Of a DNA stretch of 14,089 nucleotides, positions 1 to 6,116 are shown piece by piece (position 1 is the first letter of the stretch; the number at the start of each line of letters is the position of its first letter). The notes beneath the pieces were generated by a model. That model ran no database searches, was not told the DNA's origin, and saw only the letters and a program-made list of their open reading frames with translations. A program made the translations under genes and the position numbers. The DNA is from JBBIRT01 sp037441725 (GTDB taxonomy: Bacteria; Desulfobacterota; BSN033; UBA1163): NCBI GenBank assembly GCA_037441725.1, contig JBBIRT010000085.1, positions 1 through 14,089 of the forward strand, written 5' to 3'.

Positions 1-1
1 T

Positions 2-34
2 ATCAATGAATGGAAAAAGGAAGTTGAGGGATGA
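2..34 (+). CDS. C-terminal tail of an upstream gene (partial)
   Basis: The frame beginning at base 2 is open from the window edge and reads INEWKKEVEG before a TGA at 32-34. That stop overlaps the ATG of the next gene as ATGA, a common arrangement for translationally coupled neighbours. Only ten codons are visible, so no function can be given and the reading could be chance. The tight overlap is the only support. Confidence 0.35.
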   Translation: MNEWKKEVEG

Positions 35-378
35 AAGAATCCAAACGGGAGCTGGACTCTGAAGAGTTTATAGAAAAGAGTTGTTTTCGATGTGGGAAAG
101 ACCTTCCTCCAGGGAGTTTATATTATGTCGTTCATGTGAGGGTCTTTTCAGGGTTTGATGGATTTGTCAATGAGCCTGAAGAAGGGGTGGACCAATCGTT
201 AAGGCAATTACTTGAGCAGATTAATTCCTCAGCTCCTGAAGCCTTGGAAAAAGAGGTTTATGAAGAGATTACCCTCATGGTCTGTAAGCCTTGTCGTGAC
301 CACCTGGTGAATGTGATCAAACAACCCTGGGAAGGCCCCTTTCAAATCCAGAAGGATCCTGACCCTATTCTCCATTGA
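31..378 (+). CDS. Small protein with two CxxC pairs, possible zinc ribbon
   Basis: A 115-residue soluble protein that I do not recognise as a named family. It has two widely spaced cysteine pairs, CFRCGK near residues 19-22 and CKPC near 85-88, which could form one four-cysteine zinc site. The segment between them is acidic and probably helical (residues about 47-80). There is no signal peptide or membrane segment, so it is expected in the cytoplasm. The start ATG at 31 has a GA-rich ribosome site (GAAGTTGAGGG) just upstream and overlaps the stop of a probable preceding gene. A stem-loop follows directly at the stop codon. A structural or nucleic-acid-binding zinc protein is possible, but this is only inferred from the cysteine spacing. 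Confidence 0.75.
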   Translation: MKESKRELDSEEFIEKSCFRCGKDLPPGSLYYVVHVRVFSGFDGFVNEPEEGVDQSLRQLLEQINSSAPEALEKEVYEEITLMVCKPCRDHLVNVIKQPWEGPFQIQKDPDPILH

Positions 379-406
379 GGATTTCTTAGAATAGTGGAAA
401 TTCCTC
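377..406 (+). terminator. Stem-loop at the stop of the zinc-ribbon gene, candidate terminator
   Basis: GAGGATTTC (377-385) pairs with GAAATTCCTC (397-406) with one bulged base and an 11-nt loop. It starts inside the stop codon of the preceding gene. The sequence after it is AT-rich (TAATAAATTAT) but has no clean run of T, so it may be a weak terminator or a 3'-end stabilising hairpin. Confidence 0.35.
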
Positions 407-449
407 TAATAAATTATGATGATTGATATCCAGTATTCCAAATAATTGC

Positions 450-477
450 TTGATAAAAAATTCAATTTATGTTTAAT
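450..477 (+). promoter_or_regulatory. Candidate sigma-70-type promoter for galT cluster
   Basis: TTGATA (450-455, five of six to the -35 consensus) and TTTAAT (472-477, five of six to the -10 consensus) are separated by 16 nt in an AT-rich gap. Transcription would start near 484 and give a leader of about 140 nt before galT. AT-rich DNA yields such matches by chance, so confidence is limited. Confidence 0.35.
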
Positions 478-504
478 TAAATCAATTAAATAAGATGAAG
501 GAAA

Positions 505-524
505 AACCACCATTCCGGGTGGTT
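505..524 (+). other. Perfect 7-bp stem-loop in galT leader
   Basis: AACCACC (505-511) and GGTGGTT (518-524) form a perfect stem around the 6-nt loop ATTCCG. It is the most GC-rich part of this gap. On the + strand no T-run follows. Read on the - strand it is followed by a short T-run, but there is no - strand gene for it to terminate. It may be a leader RNA structure. Confidence 0.35.
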
Positions 525-540
525 GATGAATTTGAACAAT

Positions 541-589
541 TCTTAAGATATTTAAGAAAGAGGCTTTCCCTTTTTTTTAAATAGGGAAA
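541..589 (+). repeat. Two further inverted repeats in galT leader
   Basis: TCTTAA (541-546) and TTAAGA (552-557) flank five bases, and TTTCCCT (565-571) and AGGGAAA (583-589) flank an 11-nt loop rich in T. Both lie between the candidate promoter and galT. They could be an operator or leader hairpins. No known riboswitch fold is evident. Confidence 0.3.
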
Positions 590-626
590 AACTTAGGTTA
601 AATGAAAGGCGATTAGAGAAAGAAAG

Positions 627-1613
627 ATGGCAGAGTTAAGAAGAGAACCCATCACAAGGATGTGGGTAGTGATCACCAATGATAATCCAAAGGGTCCAGC
701 AGATTACCTTGCCTTTAAACCCCCCTATCAACGAGTCGAAATGGAAGGGCTCTGTCCCTTCTGCCCCGGAAATGAAGGGATGACCCCACCTGAAATTTTC
801 TCTCTAAAAGGAGAGGGGAGGCGTTGGTCGGTCCGAGTCATCCCCAATAAATTTCCTTTCTTCCATATTGAGGGAGACTTCGATCGAAGACCAGAGGGAA
901 TGTATGATATCATGGAGGCCATTGGTGCTCATGAGATTGTTGTGGAATCCCCTCAACATGATCAAAATCTGGCCAATATGGACCCCGGGCAAATTCGAAA
1001 CATCCTTTTTGCTTATAGGGAGAGGTTGCTTGACCTGGAGAAGGATCGCCGATTCCAGCAGTTTCTGATCTTAAAGAATTATCCTGGCATTTTTAATCGC
1101 CATCCCCACTCTCATATCATCGCCATGCCTGTTCTCCCCAAGAGGATAGATGAAGAGATCTATGGAATCATGGATTACCACCAACGGAAAGAACGTTGTA
1201 TTTTCTGTGATATCGTTAAAGAAGAGATCTCTGTGAGAAAGAGGGTGATTTTAGAAACCGTCCATTTCTTAATCTTCTCTCCCTTTGCTTCACGCTATCC
1301 CTTTGAAACCTGGATCGTCCCAAAAGTCCATTCATCTGATTTTCATCACCTTAAGGAAGAAGAGATGATCGATCTTTCTGTTGGGATCCAATCCTTATTC
1401 CATCGCTTTTTTAAACTTCTTGCCGATCCCCCTTATAGTCTAACCCTTCATACCTCCCCAGTTCAAAGTCGATTCCATCGACCTGAATACCACTGGCATA
1501 TTGAGACTCGGTTGAGAATCGGTTTACGGGAAGGATTTGAGTGGGGAACAGGTTTTTTTGTCAACTTCACTCCTCCTGAGGACGCCGCAAGGTTTCTGAG
1601 GGAGGTTGAATAA
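627..1613 (+). CDS. galT: GalT-like nucleotidyltransferase (galactose-1-phosphate uridylyltransferase family)
   Basis: A 328-residue cytoplasmic enzyme of the GalT branch of the HIT superfamily, which transfers a nucleotidyl group between sugar phosphates through a uridylyl-histidine intermediate (Leloir pathway in the classical case). Visible features are the N-terminal zinc pair CPFC (Cys43, Cys46), the active-site HPHSH at 159-163 with His161 in the nucleophile position, a second HIT-like half starting at CIFC (191-194), and YHWHIE with His289 and His291. The length is close to that of GalT proteins. The position normally held by Gln in HPHxQ is His163, so the exact substrate is uncertain; an ADP-glucose phosphorylase or related activity cannot be excluded. 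The ATG at 627 follows a purine-rich GAGAAAGAAAG. It leads a tight gene run, with M23 peptidase 21 nt downstream. Confidence 0.82.
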   Translation: MAELRREPITRMWVVITNDNPKGPADYLAFKPPYQRVEMEGLCPFCPGNEGMTPPEIFSLKGEGRRWSVRVIPNKFPFFHIEGDFDRRPEGMYDIMEAIGAHEIVVESPQHDQNLANMDPGQIRNILFAYRERLLDLEKDRRFQQFLILKNYPGIFNRHPHSHIIAMPVLPKRIDEEIYGIMDYHQRKERCIFCDIVKEEISVRKRVILETVHFLIFSPFASRYPFETWIVPKVHSSDFHHLKEEEMIDLSVGIQSLFHRFFKLLADPPYSLTLHTSPVQSRFHRPEYHWHIETRLRIGLREGFEWGTGFFVNFTPPEDAARFLREVE

Positions 1614-1634
1614 AAAAAATACAGTGGATTTGGC

Positions 1635-2990
1635 ATGGAATATTTTGACCTAAGAAGAAAGGATGGCATGATCGGACGGTCTAGGGAGATTAGGAGGAGG
1701 AGAAAGAGATGGGCGATCCTCTTAGGAGCACTCCTCACTGGGCTCTTTCTTATTTTTCATCAATTGATTCTTCCCTCCCTTTCACCTCCCCCCCCTGACA
1801 TTCCTTCTGAGACTATTTCTCAGGTTACAAATGAGCTTCAATACCGTACAGTTGAAGGGGATATTAGAAAGCGAAGCAGTCTCTTTCAATCCCTCGTAGA
1901 GAAGAACATCCCTATTCACTGGATAGACCTCATTGTTTCGAAATTGAAGCCTTATGTTGATTTTAAAAGGATTAAGGGTGGAACCTACCAACTCATCCTG
2001 GATGTAAAGGGAGAGTTGATAAGATTTATTTATGAGGCCTCCCCTACAGAGGTTTATGAAATTGAAAAGAATGCTGATGGTTATTTTGCTTATAAGAAAG
2101 AGATTCCCCTCGAAACCCGAATCACGAAGGTCAGGGGGGAGATTCAATCCTCTCTCTTCGAGGCGATGGATGCCATTGGAGAAGGAGATGCCCTGACCAT
2201 TGCCTTTGCTGAAATCCTTGCTTGGGAGATCGATTTTTATAAGGATGTGCGGCAAGGGGATCGGTTTAAATTGGTAGTGGAAAAGATTTATAAAGGAGAT
2301 CAGTTCATCCAATATGGAAAGATCTATGCGGTTGAATATCAGGGAGAAGAAAAGACAGTCAGGGGGATCTATTATGATGGAGGTTATTATAACGAGAAAG
2401 GACATTCCCTGAAAAAGGCCTTTTTAAAAGCACCATTAAGGTTCAATCGGATCAGTTCGAGATTCAGTCAAGCAAGGAAACATCCCATCTTGGGTGGAGT
2501 GAGACCTCATTTCGGAGTGGATTATGCAGCGCCAGTAGGAACTCCAATATGGGCAGTCTCTGATGGAGTCGTAACATTTTGTGGATGGAACAGGGGGTTT
2601 GGTCGGCAGGTCATCATCCGCCATTTGAATGGGTATCAGACCTATTATGGGCATCTCTCCGGTTTCGGCCCAGGGATTCGAAAGGGAGTCCGGGTGAAAC
2701 AGCAACAAATCATTGGATATGTAGGATCAACGGGTCTATCCACTGGACCCCATTTAGACTACCGATTAGCTAAGAACGGTCGATTCCGCAATCCATTGAA
2801 AGAGACCTTTCCTGCAGGCCTTCCCATTGATAAAAGGGAGATGGAAAAATTTATCCCAATTCGGGACGAGATGTTACTCCGGCTTCAGGAGGAGCCAATC
2901 GATTCAGAAGGGATAAAAGAAAGGGGAGATCAAAGAGAATCCATCGAGAGAGGAGGATATGGGAAGGAAAAAGATTCTCATCGTGGATGA
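1635..2990 (+). CDS. Membrane-anchored M23-family peptidoglycan endopeptidase
   Basis: A 451-residue predicted murein hydrolase facing the periplasm. A basic stretch (residues 15-25) precedes one transmembrane helix (about 26-48) and a proline-rich linker. Residues about 60-265 form the OapA/MepM-like regulatory and linker region, and about 285-390 the M23 (LytM) domain. In the latter HFGVD gives His292 and Asp296, YYGHLS gives His340, and GPHLDYR gives His373. The usual HxH is HLD here, so one expected zinc ligand is Asp375. A charged tail of about 60 residues follows. The start is uncertain: ATG 1635 has a poor ribosome site, while ATG 1668 (12 codons in) is preceded by AAGAAAGGA and keeps the anchor. 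The 3' end overlaps the receiver gene by 32 nt. Expected role: cleavage of cross-links during cell-wall growth or division. Confidence 0.88.
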   Translation: MEYFDLRRKDGMIGRSREIRRRRKRWAILLGALLTGLFLIFHQLILPSLSPPPPDIPSETISQVTNELQYRTVEGDIRKRSSLFQSLVEKNIPIHWIDLIVSKLKPYVDFKRIKGGTYQLILDVKGELIRFIYEASPTEVYEIEKNADGYFAYKKEIPLETRITKVRGEIQSSLFEAMDAIGEGDALTIAFAEILAWEIDFYKDVRQGDRFKLVVEKIYKGDQFIQYGKIYAVEYQGEEKTVRGIYYDGGYYNEKGHSLKKAFLKAPLRFNRISSRFSQARKHPILGGVRPHFGVDYAAPVGTPIWAVSDGVVTFCGWNRGFGRQVIIRHLNGYQTYYGHLSGFGPGIRKGVRVKQQQIIGYVGSTGLSTGPHLDYRLAKNGRFRNPLKETFPAGLPIDKREMEKFIPIRDEMLLRLQEEPIDSEGIKERGDQRESIERGGYGKEKDSHRG

Positions 2991-3354
2991 TGAGCGAGAT
3001 ATTGTAAAGGCACTGATCATTCGACTTCAGAAAGTTGGATACGATGTGGTCACTGCCTTTGATGGTGATCAGGGGGTTTTTATGGCCCATAAGGAAAACC
3101 CTGATATCATCCTCCTTGATATCCGGATGCCTGGTAGCGATGGATTCAACGTGATCGAGAGATTAAAACAGTCCAGATCCACTTCAACCATACCCATCAT
3201 CTTTTTAACTGGAAGCCCTGAAAAGGATCTGGAAAAGAGGGCGATGGAGATGGGGGTCCGTTTCTATATTAAGAAACCCTATGACCCTGAGGAGTTGTTG
3301 GATGCCATCCAAAGGGCCTTAAAAGAAAATGCTTTTGAGATCGGGGGGAAATAA
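2959..3354 (+). CDS. Stand-alone response regulator receiver protein (CheY-like)
   Basis: A 131-residue protein consisting only of a receiver domain. The acidic pocket is Asp10-Asp11-Glu12 (VDDE), the phosphoacceptor is Asp54 (LLDIRMPG), the switch residue is Thr84 (FLTG) and the conserved lysine is Lys106 before Pro107 (KKPYDP). There is no output domain, so it must act through a partner protein, as in CheY- or Spo0F-like relays. No histidine kinase is encoded in the window. The ATG at 2959 has a strong GAGAGGAGG site and lies inside the 3' end of the M23 peptidase gene in another frame, implying translational coupling. Its position within a cell-wall gene run suggests, by inference only, a role in envelope signalling. 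Confidence 0.93.
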   Translation: MGRKKILIVDDERDIVKALIIRLQKVGYDVVTAFDGDQGVFMAHKENPDIILLDIRMPGSDGFNVIERLKQSRSTSTIPIIFLTGSPEKDLEKRAMEMGVRFYIKKPYDPEELLDAIQRALKENAFEIGGK

Positions 3355-3372
3355 TCTTGTGGCAGGAGATAG

Positions 3373-3663
3373 ATGCTAAGGGAAGATTTTGTGATTCAAT
3401 CGGAGATCCGAAGGATATTGGTTCGAAGTAATGTGGATTATTCAAAAATCAGTTTTGGGACGGTGAAAGGGGTGGTTTACCTCAGAGGAACCTTCGAGCT
3501 TTCACGTTTATATGTGAATGGGAGTTCTGAGGGGATTATAGAATTCACAAAGAAGAACCTTGTCTCATTAGAAAAAAAGATTAGGAGCATTCCTGGGGTT
3601 ATAGACGTCAACTTCCAACTGGTCAATTGGAAAAAAGAGAAAGGGCAATGGGTTTCTAAGTAG
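3373..3663 (+). CDS. BON-like domain protein
   Basis: A 96-residue protein with the layout of a BON domain: an opening helix (residues about 5-20), a strand pair with GVVYLRGTFE (33-42), a long helix ending LEKKIRSIPGV (about 66-76), then VIDVNFQLVNW. BON domains are small alpha/beta modules often linked to phospholipid or membrane binding. Unlike OsmY-type proteins this one has no signal peptide, so it would be cytoplasmic unless exported with a partner. The start has AGGAG four bases upstream. It sits 18 nt after the receiver gene and 13 nt before the TPR gene. The spacer between the first strand pair and the helix is longer than usual (SRLYVNGSSEGI), so the match is by motif and not certain. 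Confidence 0.68.
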   Translation: MLREDFVIQSEIRRILVRSNVDYSKISFGTVKGVVYLRGTFELSRLYVNGSSEGIIEFTKKNLVSLEKKIRSIPGVIDVNFQLVNWKKEKGQWVSK

Positions 3664-3676
3664 GAGTCAAAGCACC

Positions 3677-4711
3677 TTGAGAATAAAAATGAATTCTATT
3701 TATCGAAGGATTTTAAGAGAGATCGAAAAGGAGGTTGAGGTCCATCCAAATTATGCCGATCTTCAAAATCAGTATGCCCTCCTCCTGATGGCAGATGGTA
3801 GGATGGAGGAGGCTAAAGCCCACTTTTTAGAGGCCCTCCATTTAAATCCAAAATATCGAGAAGCAAACCTCAACTTGTGTTTCCTATATATGGAGGAGGG
3901 CAGGTGGGCGGAGGCCAAAGAGATCCTTCTTTCTGAGCTTCGAAGAGATTCAAAGGATTCCTTTATTCATCATGCCCTGGGAATCTTATCTCTCCAAGAT
4001 GGGAAGCGAAAGGAGGGGATTGTCCATCTCCAGGAGGCCATCCGGCACAATTCCTATTATCGTGAATTTTATAAGAGAAAGGGGATTTGGCAAGGAGGGA
4101 CCATCCAATTCAATCAAAAATCTTTGGGAATTTTAAAAAAAACTCATCTCAATTATCATTATGCCCAATTTCACAACTTGATCGGTCTATTCCTGGCCAA
4201 GAGTGGGAGATCGAGACAGGCTGTTGCAGAGCTCAAAAGGGCTTTGAAGTTAAAACCAGATGAATTTATTTTTTACGCCAATCTCGGAACCGTCTATTAT
4301 TACCAGGGTGACTACCCGAAAGCGATTCAGAGTTTCGAGAAGGCCGTCCATCTCGATCCTTCTTATGGGATGGGTTACGCTAATCTCAGTTTTATTTATG
4401 GTCTGATGTCTCGCACAAAAGAGGCACTTCAGTATATGAAAAAAGCGGTTCAGATGAACCCCAACTATGCAGATCTTCATTATAATTTGGCTCTCCTTTA
4501 TAGCGATCGAAAAAGGTATGAGAGAGCCATCCTCGAATTGAAAAAGGCGCTCCGGATTAACCCAAATTACCTCTTTGCAAGGATCAATTTGGGTGTCCTT
4601 TACGAAGATCAAAAGAAATGGAGAGAAGCAAGGAGGGAATATCAGAAGATTCTCCAGATCACCCCAGAGGATGAAAGTATCCGAAAACGTTTAGAAAGAA
4701 TTTCATCATAG
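3677..4711 (+). CDS. Tetratricopeptide repeat protein
   Basis: About 344 residues, almost entirely TPR units of 34 residues. Three units run from about 25 to 126 and five from about 161 to 330, with recurring signatures such as A.LNP, Y..LG.LY and A...F.KAL..P. Between them lies a divergent segment (about 127-160, with YKRKGIWQGG) that breaks the register and may separate two superhelical halves. There is no signal peptide or transmembrane helix. TPR arrays are scaffolds for protein binding, so no enzymatic role is implied. The start is uncertain: TTG 3677 has AGGAG ten bases upstream, whereas ATG 3689, four codons later, has a weaker GAGA site. The gene lies 11 nt before the GT9 transferase. 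Confidence 0.88.
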   Translation: MRIKMNSIYRRILREIEKEVEVHPNYADLQNQYALLLMADGRMEEAKAHFLEALHLNPKYREANLNLCFLYMEEGRWAEAKEILLSELRRDSKDSFIHHALGILSLQDGKRKEGIVHLQEAIRHNSYYREFYKRKGIWQGGTIQFNQKSLGILKKTHLNYHYAQFHNLIGLFLAKSGRSRQAVAELKRALKLKPDEFIFYANLGTVYYYQGDYPKAIQSFEKAVHLDPSYGMGYANLSFIYGLMSRTKEALQYMKKAVQMNPNYADLHYNLALLYSDRKRYERAILELKKALRINPNYLFARINLGVLYEDQKKWREARREYQKILQITPEDESIRKRLERISS

Positions 4712-4722
4712 AGGGAGAAAGA

Positions 4723-5769
4723 ATGGCTATCCCTGATTCTATGAAACGACCTGGGGTCCAATCCCTATTGGTGATTCATCAAGGTGCCCTCGGTGATTTT
4801 ATTCTGGCTTTACCTGCCCTCGAATCCTTACGTAAAACCTTTCCCTATGCCCAATCCGTCATGATGGGATATCCCCGAATCTTAGAGTTAGTGGAAAAGA
4901 GATTCTATGCAGATGCCATATATTCCATCGATCAGAGCGGGATGGCCACTTTTTTTGTTCGAGATGGACCTCTCCATTTAGGCCTTTCTCAATTCTTTAA
5001 TCAATTTGACCTTATCATTCTATTTGGAAGGGATGAGGAAGGACCGATCGCATTAAATCTAAGAAAGGTATGTAAGGGACAGGTCCTCCAAATCAATTCC
5101 TTCCCTCCATGGGATGAAAAAATCCATTTAGCCGATCATCTCTTGGAACAATTTTCACAGAAGGGAATCCCTGTATTTAAATCAAACCCAAGGCTTTATC
5201 TGAATGATTCTGACAGAAGATGGGCAGATGATTTCTGGAAAGGGAAAGGGGTAGCCCCTGATGAAAGATCGAGGGTGATCCTCCTTCATCCAGGTAGCGG
5301 AAGTAAAAAGAAGGTTTGGCCCATTGAACGATTTTTAAGCCTTGCCCAGGTGCTTCAGGATCAATTCCATACAAAGATTCTTATAATCCTCGGACCTGCC
5401 GAAGGGCCTCAGGTTCAAAGGGCCTTTGAAGGGATAGGAGATCATCCTTTTCTCTTTGCTAAAGGGCTTACCCTCCTTCAATTGGCTTCTGTCATGGAGG
5501 GAGGATGGTTCTTTATTGGGAATGATTCCGGTATCTCCCATATGGCTGCCGCTTTAGGAATTCCCACATTGACCATCTTTGGTCCAACGGATCAAAGGGT
5601 TTGGTCCCCGAGAGGAGAGAAGACCCATGTGGTTCGGAAGGAGATTTATTGTTCTCCCTGTCCTCAAGAGCGATTCTTCCAATGCAACGATTTTGAGTGC
5701 CTCAGCAAGATTGAATTACCGGATGTCATAAAGGGTTTAGAGAAAATAGGAATTAAACTCAATTCATAA
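4723..5769 (+). CDS. Glycosyltransferase family 9 (ADP-heptose:LPS heptosyltransferase-like)
   Basis: A 348-residue GT9 (GT-B fold) enzyme that would transfer heptose or a related sugar from a nucleotide donor to lipopolysaccharide core on the cytoplasmic side of the inner membrane. The N-terminal Rossmann start is LLVIHQGALGDFILALPALESL (about residues 15-37), with the typical G-A-L-G-D. The C-terminal half has LLHPGSGSKKKVWP (about 184-197) and the donor-binding stretch GNDSGISHMAAALGIPTLTIFGPTD (about 266-290). The Cys-rich ending YCSPCPQERFFQC is frequent in this family. ATG 4723 is preceded by GAGGGAG. No other LPS genes are adjacent, so the acceptor is unknown and the exact member (WaaF, WaaC or other) cannot be named. 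Confidence 0.88.
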   Translation: MAIPDSMKRPGVQSLLVIHQGALGDFILALPALESLRKTFPYAQSVMMGYPRILELVEKRFYADAIYSIDQSGMATFFVRDGPLHLGLSQFFNQFDLIILFGRDEEGPIALNLRKVCKGQVLQINSFPPWDEKIHLADHLLEQFSQKGIPVFKSNPRLYLNDSDRRWADDFWKGKGVAPDERSRVILLHPGSGSKKKVWPIERFLSLAQVLQDQFHTKILIILGPAEGPQVQRAFEGIGDHPFLFAKGLTLLQLASVMEGGWFFIGNDSGISHMAAALGIPTLTIFGPTDQRVWSPRGEKTHVVRKEIYCSPCPQERFFQCNDFECLSKIELPDVIKGLEKIGIKLNS

Positions 5770-5788
5770 AGGAGAGGAGGCAGGAAAA

Positions 5789-6046
5789 ATGGAAGAGAAA
5801 AAAGTAGGGGAAGTGATAAAATATTTTAGTAAGATTAATGTTGCAGCAATTCGACTCACTGAGGGATCATTAAGGGTCGGGGATAAGATCCATATTGTTG
5901 GTCATACCACTGACATCACCCAAATGGTTGATTCCATGCAGATTGAGAATAAAAACGTTCAGGAAGCAGGACCAGGGGCAGACATTGGGGTGAAAGTAAA
6001 GGACCGAGTGCGAGAGCATGATAGTGTCTATAGAGTGGTTGAGTAA
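5789..6046 (+). CDS. Translation elongation factor-like protein (EF-Tu domain 2-like)
   Basis: An 85-residue protein made of one beta-barrel resembling domain 2 of translational GTPases: GEVIKYFSKINVAAIRL, then GSLRVGDKIHIVGHTTD (about 26-42), SMQIENKNVQEAGPGADIGVKV and a closing DSVYRVVE. There is no GTP-binding domain, so it cannot be an elongation factor itself. Small proteins of this type are annotated in many anaerobic bacteria and archaea without a proven role; binding to a ribosomal or tRNA-related partner, or a structural use of the fold, is possible. It has one of the strongest ribosome sites here (AAGGAGAGGAGG) and follows the GT9 gene by 19 nt, probably in the same transcript. Confidence 0.82.
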   Translation: MEEKKVGEVIKYFSKINVAAIRLTEGSLRVGDKIHIVGHTTDITQMVDSMQIENKNVQEAGPGADIGVKVKDRVREHDSVYRVVE

Positions 6047-6116
6047 ATCGATGATTCATTTTGGATCACCATTCTGAAAGAGAATTTTAAATAATTTAAG
6101 GGAATTAACATCTTGA

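Noticed and set aside
565..589. Rho-independent terminator before galT
   Set aside because: The T-run sits inside the loop and not after the stem, so it does not have terminator geometry.
1782..2405. Long open frame on the - strand opposite the M23 gene (about 207 codons)
   Set aside because: It lies wholly inside a well-supported + strand gene, has no recognisable domain, and its composition fits a shadow of the + strand codons.
6047..6116. Possible promoter in the 70-nt gap before the radical SAM gene
   Set aside because: TTGGAT and TTAAAT-like boxes exist but are 20 nt apart and AT-rich matches are expected by chance.
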